Source of the DNA: an uncultured Clostridia bacterium
GTDB lineage: Bacteria > Bacillota > Clostridia > Oscillospirales > SIG627
DNA: 64,000 nt
Assembly (NCBI GenBank): GCA_947589595.1
Contig: CANQBV010000005.1
Location: forward strand, 23,890 to 87,889
Reading direction: 5' to 3'
Shown one piece after another: positions 39,556-50,076 of the stretch. The stretch's first letter is position 1. Each line of letters begins with the position of its first letter. Position numbers and translations under genes: made by a program. The notes below the pieces were generated by a model, which saw nothing but the letters and a program-made list of their open reading frames with translations, searched no databases and was not told the origin of the DNA.

Positions 39556-40020
39556 ATGACGAATCAATCCTATGAAAAATATTCAAAAAAGAAAGCTAAA
39601 AAATCTCCACTATTGAAAAACATTTGTTTTGCTTTTTTAGTGGGCGGTTTGATCTGTACCTTGGGGCAAGCAATACTGAATTGCTACTTGGCGCTCGGAA
39701 TCGATAAAGAACGCGCCGCTTCCCTGCTCTCAATTACTCTGATTTTTCTTGCCTGTCTGTTTACTGGATTTGGTCTTTTTGACCGTTTGGCAAAGCATGC
39801 CGGCGCCGGCACTTTGGTGCCGATCACCGGGTTTGCCAACGCCATGTGTTCGCCTTCGATCGATAATAAAGCGGAAGGATATGTTTTGGGCGTCGGCGCG
39901 AAAATGTTTGTGATCGCGGGCCCGGTAATTGTATATGGTACCTTAACCTCGATTTTACTGGGAATTGTGATATATGTATTATCCCTTTTCGGAATCGACA
40001 TCATCCATTTAATCGTATAA
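39556..40020 (+). CDS. spoVAC: Stage V sporulation protein AC
   Basis: 'KNICFAFLVGGLICTLGQAI', 'GFGLFDRLAKHAGAGTLVPITGFANAMCSPSIDNKAEGYVLGVGAKMFVIAGPVIVYG'. Confidence 0.96.
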   Translation: MTNQSYEKYSKKKAKKSPLLKNICFAFLVGGLICTLGQAILNCYLALGIDKERAASLLSITLIFLACLFTGFGLFDRLAKHAGAGTLVPITGFANAMCSPSIDNKAEGYVLGVGAKMFVIAGPVIVYGTLTSILLGIVIYVLSLFGIDIIHLIV

Positions 40021-40042
40021 AACATTTAATCGTACAAAAGTT

Positions 40043-41047
40043 ATGAATAGAAAAGTATTTGAATTTCAATCAAAACCCGGAATTCTTTCCTCCTGCGCGG
40101 TAGGCGGACGATTAGAAAAAGAGGGGCCGCTCGGATCCTATTTTGACATTACGGAAACCGACACTACCTTCGGAATGGAAAGCTGGGAAAAAGCCGAAAC
40201 CAAAATGGTGGAAATTTGCTCCACCTTAGCACTCGAAAAAGCGAAAGCTGCGGCAGATGAGATCGACCTGGTATTCGCCGGTGATTTAATGAACCAGTGC
40301 ACCGCATCCAGCTTTGCTTTCCGACAAACGCAGATTCCTTATATCGGTCTGTACGGAGCATGTTCCACCTTTGCGCTTTCCCTGGGACTTGCTGCCATGA
40401 GCTTGGAAACCGGATTTGCCAAAAGAACAATGGCGGTTGCATCCTCGCATTTTTGCTCTGCCGAGCGGCAATACCGCTTCCCTATCGAATATGGCAACCA
40501 GCGGACTCCTACCTCACAAAACACGGTGACCGGTGTGGGCGCTGTTATTTTAGGGGAACAACAAGGAGAACGGATCGCCGTGACAGAATTCTTGCCTGGT
40601 AGAATCCACGACTACAAGATAAAAGACGTTAACAATATGGGGGCCGCCATGGCTCCGGCAGCCCTGTATACTCTGAAGCGCTATTTTTCCTTCAGTGATA
40701 AAAAGCCCGAAGACTTTGACCTGATCGTTACCGGCGATCTGGGTATGGAAGGAAAAAATATTCTCATTGAATTAGGCGCTTCGCATGGCCTGATCCTGGG
40801 CGAAAACTACAACGATTGCGGCGTCATGATCTATGATCTGGAGAATCAGGACGTACACGCAGGCGGCTCCGGATGCGGCTGTTCTGCCAGCGTTTTTTCC
40901 GGATATCTGATGGATCAGCTTCGCTGCGGAAATTTAAACGACATTTTGCTGGTTGGAACGGGAGCGCTTTTAAGTCCCACAACCGCCCTGCAAAAGGAAA
41001 GTATCCCCGGAATTGCTCATTTGGTGCGGATACAGAGGGTAAAATAA
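40043..41047 (+). CDS. spoVAD: Stage V sporulation protein AD
   Basis: Thiolase-fold; 'FAGDLMNQCTASSFAFRQTQIPYIGLYGACSTFALSLGLAAM', 'YNDCGVMIYD...HAGGSGCGCSASVFSGYLM'. Confidence 0.96.
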   Translation: MNRKVFEFQSKPGILSSCAVGGRLEKEGPLGSYFDITETDTTFGMESWEKAETKMVEICSTLALEKAKAAADEIDLVFAGDLMNQCTASSFAFRQTQIPYIGLYGACSTFALSLGLAAMSLETGFAKRTMAVASSHFCSAERQYRFPIEYGNQRTPTSQNTVTGVGAVILGEQQGERIAVTEFLPGRIHDYKIKDVNNMGAAMAPAALYTLKRYFSFSDKKPEDFDLIVTGDLGMEGKNILIELGASHGLILGENYNDCGVMIYDLENQDVHAGGSGCGCSASVFSGYLMDQLRCGNLNDILLVGTGALLSPTTALQKESIPGIAHLVRIQRVK

Positions 41048-41406
41048 TGCAGTATCTCTATGCTTTTTTAATTGGCGGCGCGCTTTGTGCGATTGCACAG
41101 ATCTGGATCGATAAGACCGCTGTTACTCCGGCAAGAATTTTGGTCAGCTATGTCTGTCTCGGCGTGGTGCTTTCCGGTGTCGGGGCATATAAACCTTTGG
41201 CAGAATTTGCCGGCGCAGGCGCTACCGTTCCCCTGACCGGTTTTGGCTATGCCTTGGCAAAAGGCGTGGCAAAAGGGATTCAGGAATTTGGATTTTTAGG
41301 AATTTTCACCGGCGGACTGCAAGGAACTGCCGGTGGAATTACCGCTGCTATGCTGTTTTCACTTTTGGCGGCGCTCATTTTTAAGGCAAAACCGGAAAAT
41401 TTATAA
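41047..41406 (+). CDS. spoVAE: Stage V sporulation protein AE
   Basis: ATG 41047 overlapping the spoVAD stop; 'MQYLYAFLIGGALCAIAQIWIDKTAVTPARILVSYVCLGVVLSGVGAYKPLAEFAGAGATVPLTGFGYALAKGV'. Confidence 0.95.
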   Translation: MQYLYAFLIGGALCAIAQIWIDKTAVTPARILVSYVCLGVVLSGVGAYKPLAEFAGAGATVPLTGFGYALAKGVAKGIQEFGFLGIFTGGLQGTAGGITAAMLFSLLAALIFKAKPENL

Positions 41407-41474
41407 ATTCCTTATTTACAAAAATCCAACTCCATAGTATAATGATAATGAAAGATATACTTGGAGGCAACATT

Positions 41475-42593
41475 TTGATCATTCAATTAGAGCAAGCGCG
41501 CCAGCATTTGAAAGAAATGCAGCCGCAGCTTGAGGAATTGGCAAAATCGCTCAATATTTCCCAGTTGGAACAGAATTGCAAGGAATTGGAAGCGATCACT
41601 TCTGAGGCGGATTTCTGGAATGACCCGGAGAGGTCCCAAAAAGTCCTTGGAGAATTAAAAGAAAATAAGTCCACACTGGACGACTATAAAGAATTGATGG
41701 CTCTGTATGAGTCCACTCTGGAGCTTTTGGACATGGCGATCGAAAGCGAAGATGAAAGCTTTACGGACGATATTTTAGCCGATATCAAAACGATCGAAAA
41801 GTCCTATGAAGAGCAAAGAATCAAACTGCTTCTTTCCGGTGAATACGACCGCAGCAACGCGATCGTTTCCATTCATCCGGGCGCAGGCGGAACAGAGGCG
41901 CAGGATTGGGCGGAAATGCTCTATCGCATGTATATGCGCTTTTCCGAGCGGCAGGGATTTCGCTTTAAGGTGCTTGATTATTTGGATGGCGATGAAGCCG
42001 GAATCAAGAGCGTTACCTTTATGATAGAGGGTGAATTTGCTTACGGGTATATGAAATCCGAATCCGGCGTGCACCGTCTGGTGCGTGTCTCCCCTTTTGA
42101 TTCTTCCGGAAGAAGGCACACCTCCTTTGCTTCGGTGGAAGTAATGCCCGAATTTGATGATAAAATCAAAATCGAGATTCGTGAAGAAGATTTGGAAATT
42201 GAAGCGCACCGCGCCAGCGGCGCAGGAGGACAGCATATCAATAAAACAGATTCTGCCATCCGTATTAAGCACATCCCCACCGGGATCGTAGTCGGTTGTC
42301 AGAACGAACGTAGCCAGCTTCAGAATAAAGAAGTGGCTTTAAAAATGCTGAAATCCAAGCTTTTGGAAATCAAAGAGCGTGAACAGCTGGAAAAAATAGA
42401 CGATATTAAGGGCGTTAAGACCAATATCGAATGGGGCGCACAGATCCGATCCTATGTTTTTATGCCCTATACCCTGGTAAAAGATCATCGTACCGGCTAT
42501 GAAGACGGCGATATCAATAAGGTTATGGACGGTAATTTGAGCGAATTTATGAATGCTTACCTGATTTTCAAATCAGGTGAAAATAAAAAATAA
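41475..42593 (+). CDS. prfB: Peptide chain release factor 2, single continuous frame
   Basis: Likely TTG start (TTGGAGGCAACATTTTG); 'EADFWNDPERSQKV', SPF-type 'VRVSPFDSSGRRHTSFASVEVMPE', '[20 protein letters not shown]'. Confidence 0.95.
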   Translation: MIIQLEQARQHLKEMQPQLEELAKSLNISQLEQNCKELEAITSEADFWNDPERSQKVLGELKENKSTLDDYKELMALYESTLELLDMAIESEDESFTDDILADIKTIEKSYEEQRIKLLLSGEYDRSNAIVSIHPGAGGTEAQDWAEMLYRMYMRFSERQGFRFKVLDYLDGDEAGIKSVTFMIEGEFAYGYMKSESGVHRLVRVSPFDSSGRRHTSFASVEVMPEFDDKIKIEIREEDLEIEAHRASGAGGQHINKTDSAIRIKHIPTGIVVGCQNERSQLQNKEVALKMLKSKLLEIKEREQLEKIDDIKGVKTNIEWGAQIRSYVFMPYTLVKDHRTGYEDGDINKVMDGNLSEFMNAYLIFKSGENKK

Positions 42594-42609
42594 AAAGGAG
42601 ATAACGACT

Positions 42610-42972
42610 ATGAACAAAAAAACCAAATTTATTGCTGCGGTATGTCTTTTGGCACAGTCTTTTACCAGCATTGTTCTTTCCTTTGTATATGCAAACCGCA
42701 AGAAAGAACTGTCCAAGGCCTTTTTAGGTCTCGGTGTTCTGGGTGGTTTGGGCGGCGCCTACCTGCTTTATAAAGAATATGAAGAAAGCCGGGAAGAAAA
42801 GCTGGCTTGTGAAGGCGAATGGTGCGAGGACGAAGACTGCGACTGCTGCGACGATATCGATTTTGATGAACTCGACGCAGACGATATCAATTTCACCATT
42901 GCCGAAGAAGAGCAACATAATGATGATGAATCTGCCAAAACAGCAGAGAACGCAGAAACCACTGAAGAATAA
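42610..42972 (+). CDS. Small membrane protein with acidic Cys-containing C-terminus
   Basis: 'MNKKTKFIAAVCLLAQSFTSIVLSFVYANRKKELSKAFLGLGVLGGLGGAYLLYKEYEESREEKLACEGEWCEDEDCDCCDDIDFDEL'. Confidence 0.8.
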   Translation: MNKKTKFIAAVCLLAQSFTSIVLSFVYANRKKELSKAFLGLGVLGGLGGAYLLYKEYEESREEKLACEGEWCEDEDCDCCDDIDFDELDADDINFTIAEEEQHNDDESAKTAENAETTEE

Positions 42973-42986
42973 TTCATAAAGAAACA

Positions 42987-43015
42987 AAAGCCGACGCTAA
43001 AAGCGTCGGCTTTTT
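42987..43015. terminator. Bidirectional intrinsic terminator
   Basis: AAAGCCGACGCT-aaa-AGCGTCGGCTTTTT. Confidence 0.85.
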
Positions 43016-43042
43016 GTTCTGCTTATCTGCAATTTAAGAAAA

Positions 43043-44197
43043 TCAATGAAAATCGTCTGTCAGAGCAGCAATGCAGGCAGCAAGGCGCTGTGCACCGGTA
43101 CGAATGGAATCGAGCTGCACGAATTCATTGCGCGTATGACCGCCGCCACCGTAAGCACCAAAGGCGCAAACGCTGGGAACGCCGGCAAGAGTGGTGTAGC
43201 AGGCATCGGAACCACCGCCGCGGCTGGAAGGAACAATTTCTTCAAAACCGTATTTTTGCATGACGGAATTAATAAAAGCGGCAAGCCGCAAATTGCCGTC
43301 AGTTTTTTCCATGGGCGGCCGTTTTCCGTCAATATGTACGGTAATTTTGGTACCGGCGAGCGTGGGTTTCGAACAAATATCATAAACTCGCTGGATCGCT
43401 TCCTCCATCAACTTAAAATTGGGAGAACGGATGTCGATCACAAAGCTGCAAAATTCCGGAACCGTGTTGAAAACGGTTCCGCCGGAAATAAGCCCGCAGT
43501 TATACGTTACTTTTTGCATATCGCTTGCACTTTCGATTTTCGGGATCAGATAGCACGCTTCTTTGATCGCACTGATTCCTTCGTCGTATTTGGAACCGGC
43601 GTGAGCGGCCTTTCCCTGGATTTTTACGGTAAGACGTGCAATTCCTTTGCGGGAGACGACGACTTTTCCGGTCGAATAGGGCTCGGTATTGATGGCGGCG
43701 AGCGCGCCGCGCGCATGCTTTATGTGCCAAGCGGCAATTTCTTCTCCGCAAAAGCCGCAGTCTTCCTCCGCACCGCACAGCAGGAATTTCACCGGTCGTT
43801 GGCACCCGGTCTCCATAAGAGCTTTCATCGCCAAAAGACCGCTCACAACCCCGCCCTTGCAGTCCTGCGAACCGGGGCCGCGCAGATACTCGCCGTCAAT
43901 GCGGGCAACCGGCTTTTCATAGTCGCCGACAGGATGCACGGTATCCATATGCCCCAGCAAAAGAACAGGCTTTTCTTTCGATTCCGGGTGAGTGGATAAA
44001 AGATAGAAATTTCCCGCCGTGGAAAAGGGCGTCATTTCCACATGAATTCCTTCCTTGCGGCAAAATTCAGCAACGCCTTCCCCGCAGCGATCCACGAGTT
44101 CTTTTTCATGCGTAGGGCTTTCGAGCGTTACAAATTCTTTTAAAAAATCAAGATAGCGCGTATAATTCTGATCAATGTAATCAAAGGTAGCTTTCAT
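43043..44197 (-). CDS. M20-family metallopeptidase (carboxypeptidase G2/ArgE-DapE-like)
   Basis: 'PVLLLGHMDTVHPVG', 'GPGSQDCKGGVVSGLLAMKAL', 'CGAEEDCGFCGEE', 'SRGGGSDACYTTLAGVPSVCAFGAYGGGGHTRNEFV'. Confidence 0.92.
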   Translation of the reverse strand: MKATFDYIDQNYTRYLDFLKEFVTLESPTHEKELVDRCGEGVAEFCRKEGIHVEMTPFSTAGNFYLLSTHPESKEKPVLLLGHMDTVHPVGDYEKPVARIDGEYLRGPGSQDCKGGVVSGLLAMKALMETGCQRPVKFLLCGAEEDCGFCGEEIAAWHIKHARGALAAINTEPYSTGKVVVSRKGIARLTVKIQGKAAHAGSKYDEGISAIKEACYLIPKIESASDMQKVTYNCGLISGGTVFNTVPEFCSFVIDIRSPNFKLMEEAIQRVYDICSKPTLAGTKITVHIDGKRPPMEKTDGNLRLAAFINSVMQKYGFEEIVPSSRGGGSDACYTTLAGVPSVCAFGAYGGGGHTRNEFVQLDSIRTGAQRLAACIAALTDDFH

Positions 44198-44201
44198 TGT
44201 T

Positions 44202-45854
44202 TTATTTTCCTTTACTGTCTTTTAATGCGACGATGCTGTTAAAAGTGTTTTCGTATTTAGTATCTTTGCAAAAGTACCCGTTGCGCACAAACTGAAAGCG
44301 ATCGCCGGGTTTGGCATTTTGCAAAGAAAGCTCCAATTTGCAGCCGGTGATTTTTTTCTTGGAATCGGGATTCAGATAATCCCCATAGCTCTCACCTTCA
44401 GGCAGCGCAATAAGATTTTCCTTTTCAAACAATCTTCCGAATTCAAAAACATCGGCGTCAAAGGCATGTCTTGCGGAGAGCCAATGGATGGTTCCTTTAA
44501 TTTTCCGGCCGTCGGTAGGGTTTTTGCCACCGGTTTCCAAATCGGCCTCGCAGCGAATGAGCGTGACCCTGCCATCGGCATCGGCTTCGAATCCGCTGCA
44601 TTTTACAACGTACGCGCCCATCAACCGGACTTCCCCACCCGGATACAGGCGGTGGAACTTCGGTGCTTTTTCGGGCAGAAAATCCGAGCGCTCCACGTAT
44701 AGCTCCCGGGTGAAAGGCAGCATTCTTGTGCCGGCGCTTTCATCGTTGGGATTGTTGTTTTGCGGAAACAGTTCTTCTTCCTCTTCGGGGTAATTTTCAA
44801 TTATTACCTTTACCGGATCCAGTACGGCAATTCTTCTGGGAGCGGCAAAATTTAATTCATCGCGGATGCAGTGCTCCAAAAGCCCAATATCGACAATACT
44901 GTAGGCTTTAGAAATACCGGCGCGCTTAACGAATTCAAAGATGGCGGAAGGAGTGTAGCCGCGGCGTCTTAAACCGCAGAGCGTAGGCATGCGGGGGTCG
45001 TCCCATCCGTCTACCGTTCCGGTTTCCACAAGCTGGCGCAGATAGCGCTTGCTCATAACGGTATGGGTGACGTTCAGACGGGCAAATTCATACTGATGCG
45101 GTTTTTTCTCGAAACCGATATGATCGATCACCCAGTCATAAAGCGGACGGTGATTTTCAAATTCAATGGAGCACATGGAATGCGTGATCCCTTCCAGTGC
45201 ATCTTGAATGGGGTGAGCGAAATCATACAGCGGATAGATACACCACTTATTTCCCTGACGGTGGTGCGAGGTGTGCGAAATGCGATAGATCGCCGGGTCA
45301 CGCAGGTTCATATTGGGCGAAGCCATGTCGATCTTGGCACGCAGCGTACAGGCGCCATCGGCAAATTCGCCGTTTTTCATGCGCTCAAACAGAGCCAGAT
45401 TTTCTTCCACGGGGCGGTCACGATAAGGGCTTTTTTTGCCGGGTTCAGTGAGCGTACCACGGTATTCGCGCATTTCATCTGCAGAGAGATCGCACACGTA
45501 AGCATCCCCCTGACGAATCAACTGCACGGCAAATTCATAGCACTGGTCAAAATAGTCCGAGCCGTAAAACACACCGCCGTCCGGTTTGGCGCCCAGCCAC
45601 ATCAAGTCTTCATAAATACTCTGAACGTATTCATCATCTTCCTTGACTGGGTTGGTATCGTCATAGCGCAGATTAAAAAGCCCGCCGTATTTTTGCGCCG
45701 AAACCGCATTGATATAAATGGCTTTCGCACTGCCAATGTGCAGGTAGCCATTAGGTTCAGGCGGAAAGCGAGTATGAATTTTTTCCACTTTCCCCTCTGC
45801 AAGGTCTTTTTCTATAATCTCTTGTAAAAAATTGGTGTTCGTCGTTTCTTCCAT
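44202..45854 (-). CDS. glnS: Glutaminyl-tRNA synthetase
   Basis: 550 aa; 'RFPPEPNGYLHIGSAKAIYINA', 'NLRYDDTNPVKEDDEYVQSI', 'VMSKRYLRQLV', 'RRRGYTPSAIFEFVKRAGISK'. Confidence 0.96.
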   Translation of the reverse strand: MEETTNTNFLQEIIEKDLAEGKVEKIHTRFPPEPNGYLHIGSAKAIYINAVSAQKYGGLFNLRYDDTNPVKEDDEYVQSIYEDLMWLGAKPDGGVFYGSDYFDQCYEFAVQLIRQGDAYVCDLSADEMREYRGTLTEPGKKSPYRDRPVEENLALFERMKNGEFADGACTLRAKIDMASPNMNLRDPAIYRISHTSHHRQGNKWCIYPLYDFAHPIQDALEGITHSMCSIEFENHRPLYDWVIDHIGFEKKPHQYEFARLNVTHTVMSKRYLRQLVETGTVDGWDDPRMPTLCGLRRRGYTPSAIFEFVKRAGISKAYSIVDIGLLEHCIRDELNFAAPRRIAVLDPVKVIIENYPEEEEELFPQNNNPNDESAGTRMLPFTRELYVERSDFLPEKAPKFHRLYPGGEVRLMGAYVVKCSGFEADADGRVTLIRCEADLETGGKNPTDGRKIKGTIHWLSARHAFDADVFEFGRLFEKENLIALPEGESYGDYLNPDSKKKITGCKLELSLQNAKPGDRFQFVRNGYFCKDTKYENTFNSIVALKDSKGK

Positions 45855-45875
45855 GGCTATTTTTTCCTTTCGGCG

Positions 45876-47564
45876 TCATCCATTCAGCTTGGCGATCGTG
45901 TTTTGGATCCGTCGGCAGACGGTTTCTTTCCCTAAAATCTGCATGCAGGAACACAAATCCGGCGATGCAGTTTTGCCGGTCACGGCAACGCGCAATACCA
46001 TGCTGACATCCCCGATATGCCCTTTATATGCTTGCGGATTTTGTTTATATTCTTTCGGTTTGGCGGCAAATCCAAGCGAAACGGCAAGCTGCGTAAGCTT
46101 TTCAAACCAAACCGTACCGTCATCCTTCGGCGAATAGAGCGGCAAATATTGGGTCAAAATTTCTTTGATATCTTCTTTTGAAAGATTCTCCGGCATCGGG
46201 TCTTTCTCTACAAAAAGGTCATCATAGAAAAAGCCCAAATATTCACGCATTTCGCTCCAAACAGCAATATCTTTCCGAGGTTTGGCTCCGCCTCTGCCGA
46301 TCGAAAGAATGGCAAGCGCTTTTTCGCGGTCGGCGCTCAGAAACCCGCAAAGCTCCGGATCAAACTCCGCCGTCCATTCCAGAACCAGCTCCAACACCTT
46401 TTCGGCGGTCATTTTAGCAATCACGTTTTTCGAAACGTCCAAGAGCTTCATTTTGTCGAACAGAGAGCCGGCCGGGTTCATTTTCTTATATGAGAAACGA
46501 AACTCCGAAGCCGGGGTATCAGGATTGGCGCGGCGCCAGTCTTCGAAATTGGAATTTAAAATCGTAAGAATGTATTCATAGACAGCTTCCACCGGAAAGC
46601 CTTCCGCTTTATAAAAGGTCAGTGCAAGTTCCGGGTCTTTGCGCTTGGAAAGTTTGCGCTTGCTGGTGCCATCCATTTTCATCAACGGGCCAATGTGCAG
46701 GTATTTGGGAGTACGAAATCCCAATGCGCGGAAAAGCTGCAAATGGAACGGCAAGGTGGAAAGCCACTCGTCGCCGCGCACCACGTGGGTAGTGCGCATG
46801 AGATGATCGTCCACGGCGTGGGCGAAATGATAGGTCGGAATCCCATCGGATTTTAACAAAACGTGATCTATATCGTTCTCCGTAATTTCCAAGTCGCCTT
46901 TAATCAAATCGGTAAAATGAATTTTGTTTTCAAGCGATCCCGTGGAACGAAAGCGCAAAACAAAGGGCTTGTTTTCAGCAAGAGCGGATTGAATATCCGC
47001 AAGCGAGGCGTCTCTCCACTTAGCCCATTTTCCGAAATAGCCGAAGTTGGCTTTTTCAGCTTCCTGCTGTTCGTGGATCGCCGCTAACTCCTCTTCGCTG
47101 CAGAAGCAGGGATAGGCAAGCCCCTCGAGAAAAAGCTTTTTGGCATAAACATGATAAATTTCTTTCCTCAGGCGCTGGTAATACGGTCCGTAATTTCCGA
47201 CTTCCCCGCCGATAGATGCGCCTTCATCGAACTGAATACCGTAGTGACTCAGCGTTTCGATCAGCACATCAATGGCGCCGGCAACTTCCCGCTTGGCGTC
47301 GGTATCCTCCACGCGCAGAAACAAAACGCCGCCGCTTTGGTGAGACATACGTTCGGAAGTGAGCCCCTGTACAAGATTTCCCAAATGCACAAAACCGGTG
47401 GGGCTGGGTGCCATCCGGGAAACCACGGCTCCTTCCGGAAGGGAGCGCGGCGGGAATTTTTCTTCCAGTTCTTCGGGCGTGATTGTTACATTCGGAAACA
47501 AAATGGCACAGAGCTCGTTTCGTTCTTCGGGATTCAGAGGGCGTTTTTCCATAATAATTGCCAT
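45876..47564 (-). CDS. gltX: Glutamyl-tRNA synthetase
   Basis: 'VVSRMAPSPTGFVHLGNLVQGL', 'FLRVEDTDAKREVAGA', 'KRKLSKRKDPE'. Start ambiguous (47564 or 47552). Confidence 0.94.
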   Translation of the reverse strand: MAIIMEKRPLNPEERNELCAILFPNVTITPEELEEKFPPRSLPEGAVVSRMAPSPTGFVHLGNLVQGLTSERMSHQSGGVLFLRVEDTDAKREVAGAIDVLIETLSHYGIQFDEGASIGGEVGNYGPYYQRLRKEIYHVYAKKLFLEGLAYPCFCSEEELAAIHEQQEAEKANFGYFGKWAKWRDASLADIQSALAENKPFVLRFRSTGSLENKIHFTDLIKGDLEITENDIDHVLLKSDGIPTYHFAHAVDDHLMRTTHVVRGDEWLSTLPFHLQLFRALGFRTPKYLHIGPLMKMDGTSKRKLSKRKDPELALTFYKAEGFPVEAVYEYILTILNSNFEDWRRANPDTPASEFRFSYKKMNPAGSLFDKMKLLDVSKNVIAKMTAEKVLELVLEWTAEFDPELCGFLSADREKALAILSIGRGGAKPRKDIAVWSEMREYLGFFYDDLFVEKDPMPENLSKEDIKEILTQYLPLYSPKDDGTVWFEKLTQLAVSLGFAAKPKEYKQNPQAYKGHIGDVSMVLRVAVTGKTASPDLCSCMQILGKETVCRRIQNTIAKLNG

Positions 47565-47770
47565 TCCTTCATTGTATTTCAAACTTAATATTAGCATAAT
47601 TCTGGCAATAATTCAATATCCATATCAGGAATATTTTTGGGTTCTCTATCATGATAAATTATAATTGCTATATTAAATGTTAAATAAATGTTAATTCTTT
47701 TTGAAAGCATTGCAAGAAATAAAAATTTGTTATACAATCTATTTTAATTGGGTATAGAGGAGGAGAAAAA

Positions 47771-48037
47771 ATGACAGGTTTGCCTGCATGGTTTGTGGTT
47801 CTTATGGGAATCGGAACCGTTTTTATTGGTTTATTTTTTATTATTATACTTTGCAATGGGATCAGCTTCTTTTTTAAGGAAACGGAGCCGAAAACTGCAG
47901 AGGGAAATAAAAGCGCCGCGGGCGAAGCGCCGTTTCAGAATCGCGGCGAAGTGACTGCCGCCATCTGCGCCGCAATTGCGGAAGAAAACGGTACCGATAG
48001 GCAAGGAATCAAAATTTTATCGATTAAAAAGTGCTAA
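47771..48037 (+). CDS. OadG-family Na+-translocating decarboxylase gamma subunit
   Basis: 88 aa; one TM, 'VLMGIGTVFIGLFFIIILCNGISFFF', C-terminal 'AAICAAIAEENGTD'; operon context. Confidence 0.85.
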   Translation: MTGLPAWFVVLMGIGTVFIGLFFIIILCNGISFFFKETEPKTAEGNKSAAGEAPFQNRGEVTAAICAAIAEENGTDRQGIKILSIKKC

Positions 48038-48049
48038 GGAGTTACCACT

Positions 48050-48394
48050 ATGAAAAAATACAAAGTGAATGTAAACGGAACTGTTTACGAAGTTGAAATT
48101 GAATTGATGGATGAAAATGCGGTTTCCTCTGCCTCTGCAGCTCCCGCCGCCTCTGCGCCGGTACAAACCGATACTGCCGCGGGCGAAGCCGTTTCCGCGC
48201 CGATGCCGGGCACGATTTTAGCGGTCAATGCCACTGCCGGTCAGGACGTCAAAAAGGGAGACGTTCTTTTTATACTGGAAGCTATGAAAATGGAAAACGA
48301 GATCATGGCGCCGCGTGACGGGAAAGTGAGCGCCGTAAATGTCGCCAAAGGCGCAGCCGTGGAATCCGGCACGGTTCTCTGCTCGATTGCCTGA
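48050..48394 (+). CDS. Biotin/lipoyl-binding carrier subunit of decarboxylase
   Basis: '[20 protein letters not shown]', Ala/Pro linker, '[22 protein letters not shown]'. Confidence 0.93.
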   Translation: MKKYKVNVNGTVYEVEIELMDENAVSSASAAPAASAPVQTDTAAGEAVSAPMPGTILAVNATAGQDVKKGDVLFILEAMKMENEIMAPRDGKVSAVNVAKGAAVESGTVLCSIA

Positions 48395-48408
48395 TGCGGA
48401 GAAAAATT

Positions 48409-50064
48409 ATGAACACTCTCATCAAAAAAATTGCTGTGTTTCTGCTGCTGGCAACGGTACTGTTTTCGGTGTTGGCAGTTTCCTCTTTTGCCGCAGAAAT
48501 CCCCGATCCGGTTTCTATTTCCTCAGCCGAAATTCTGGAAGAAGACGGCGCTGCGAATCTGGTTATCGTATTAAAAAACAACACCTCTCAGGCGCTTTCC
48601 GGGATATATTTGTTTCTTGATCCGGTAGAAGCAGATGAAATTTTGTTTGACACATCCAGCGTATTGTATGATAACAATCAGGAAGAAGTCATTGTTGCCG
48701 GCGTATCGGCTCTTGCCGCGTATGACAGCGCAACCTTTATTTTCCCGATTGTTTCGTACACTGATCCGCACGCAAAGGTCAATTGCGAAATCCAGTTTAC
48801 ATATGACAGCGAAGTTTACGGCGGCCTTTCTTATAATGAAAACAACGTTGTTGATTTGGTCTTGGAAGATATCCTGACAGAAAAAACCGTTGGGATGGGA
48901 CAGGCGATTATGAACTTCCTGAAGCAGACAGGCGCTTACCTGGTTGTGCAGAACTGGAAGGTTCTGGTAATGCTGCTCATCTCCTTTGGGTTGATCTACC
49001 TTGCAATTGTGAAAAAATTTGAGCCGCTGCTTCTTTTACCGATCGCCTTTGGCATGCTGCTTACCAATTTGCCCGGTGCGAACATGTTCCACGAAGAGTT
49101 GTTTGCCGAAGGACACGTTCATTGGGATCTTTTCACCTCCGTGGGAGCAGGGCTGATTGACTATTTATATTTGGGCGTCAAGCTTGGGATTTATCCTTGC
49201 CTGATCTTCCTTGGGATCGGCGCAATGACCGATTTTGGCCCTCTGATCGCCAATCCGAAGAGTCTCCTTCTCGGAGCGGCGGCACAGATTGGTATTTTTG
49301 TAACCTTTCTCGGCGCTTCTGCGCTTGGATTTACCTCCGGGGAGGCCGGAGCGATCGGCATCATCGGCGGAGCGGACGGGCCCACTGCAATTTTTGTAAC
49401 CTCCGCATTGGCAGCTCACCTTTTGGGGCCGATCGCCGTGGCCGCATACTCCTATATGGCGCTGGTACCCTTTATTCAGCCGCCGATCATGCGTCTTTTG
49501 ACCACGAAAAAGGAACGCCGAATCGTGATGAAGGAACTGCGTCCGGTTTCGAAAAAAGAAAAGATTCTTTTTCCCATCGCCGTGACCGTTCTGGTCGCGC
49601 TGATTGTTCCTTCCGCAACCCCGTTGGTCGGGTGTCTGATGCTCGGAAACCTTATGAAGGAAAGCGGCGTTGTAGATCGTATCAGCAAAACTGCGCAAAA
49701 TGAGCTCATGAACATCGTAACCATTTTCCTTGGAATTTCCGTAGGTGCGACAGCGACTGCCGACGCCTTCCTTTCCTGGTCAACGATCAAAATCATGGTC
49801 ATGGGCGTCATTGCTTTTGCCATCGGAACTGCAGGCGGCGTTTTGCTGGCGAAATTTATGAATTTGTTCCTGAAAAATAAGATCAATCCGCTGATCGGTT
49901 CCGCCGGTGTTTCCGCAGTACCGATGGCCGCGCGTGTTTCGCAAGCGGAAGGCCAGAAAGAAGATCCTTCGAATTTCCTGTTGATGCATGCCATGGGGCC
50001 GAACGTTGCCGGCGTAATCGGTTCTGCAATTGCAGCAGGCGTTTTGATCGCGCTGTTTGGATAA
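48409..50064 (+). CDS. Na+-translocating decarboxylase beta subunit (OadB/GcdB) with extended N-terminal domain
   Basis: '[20 protein letters not shown]', '[27 protein letters not shown]', '[13 protein letters not shown]'; signal peptide plus ~140 aa precedes the OadB core. Confidence 0.92.
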   Translation: MNTLIKKIAVFLLLATVLFSVLAVSSFAAEIPDPVSISSAEILEEDGAANLVIVLKNNTSQALSGIYLFLDPVEADEILFDTSSVLYDNNQEEVIVAGVSALAAYDSATFIFPIVSYTDPHAKVNCEIQFTYDSEVYGGLSYNENNVVDLVLEDILTEKTVGMGQAIMNFLKQTGAYLVVQNWKVLVMLLISFGLIYLAIVKKFEPLLLLPIAFGMLLTNLPGANMFHEELFAEGHVHWDLFTSVGAGLIDYLYLGVKLGIYPCLIFLGIGAMTDFGPLIANPKSLLLGAAAQIGIFVTFLGASALGFTSGEAGAIGIIGGADGPTAIFVTSALAAHLLGPIAVAAYSYMALVPFIQPPIMRLLTTKKERRIVMKELRPVSKKEKILFPIAVTVLVALIVPSATPLVGCLMLGNLMKESGVVDRISKTAQNELMNIVTIFLGISVGATATADAFLSWSTIKIMVMGVIAFAIGTAGGVLLAKFMNLFLKNKINPLIGSAGVSAVPMAARVSQAEGQKEDPSNFLLMHAMGPNVAGVIGSAIAAGVLIALFG

Positions 50065-50076
50065 AGAGAGGAAAAA

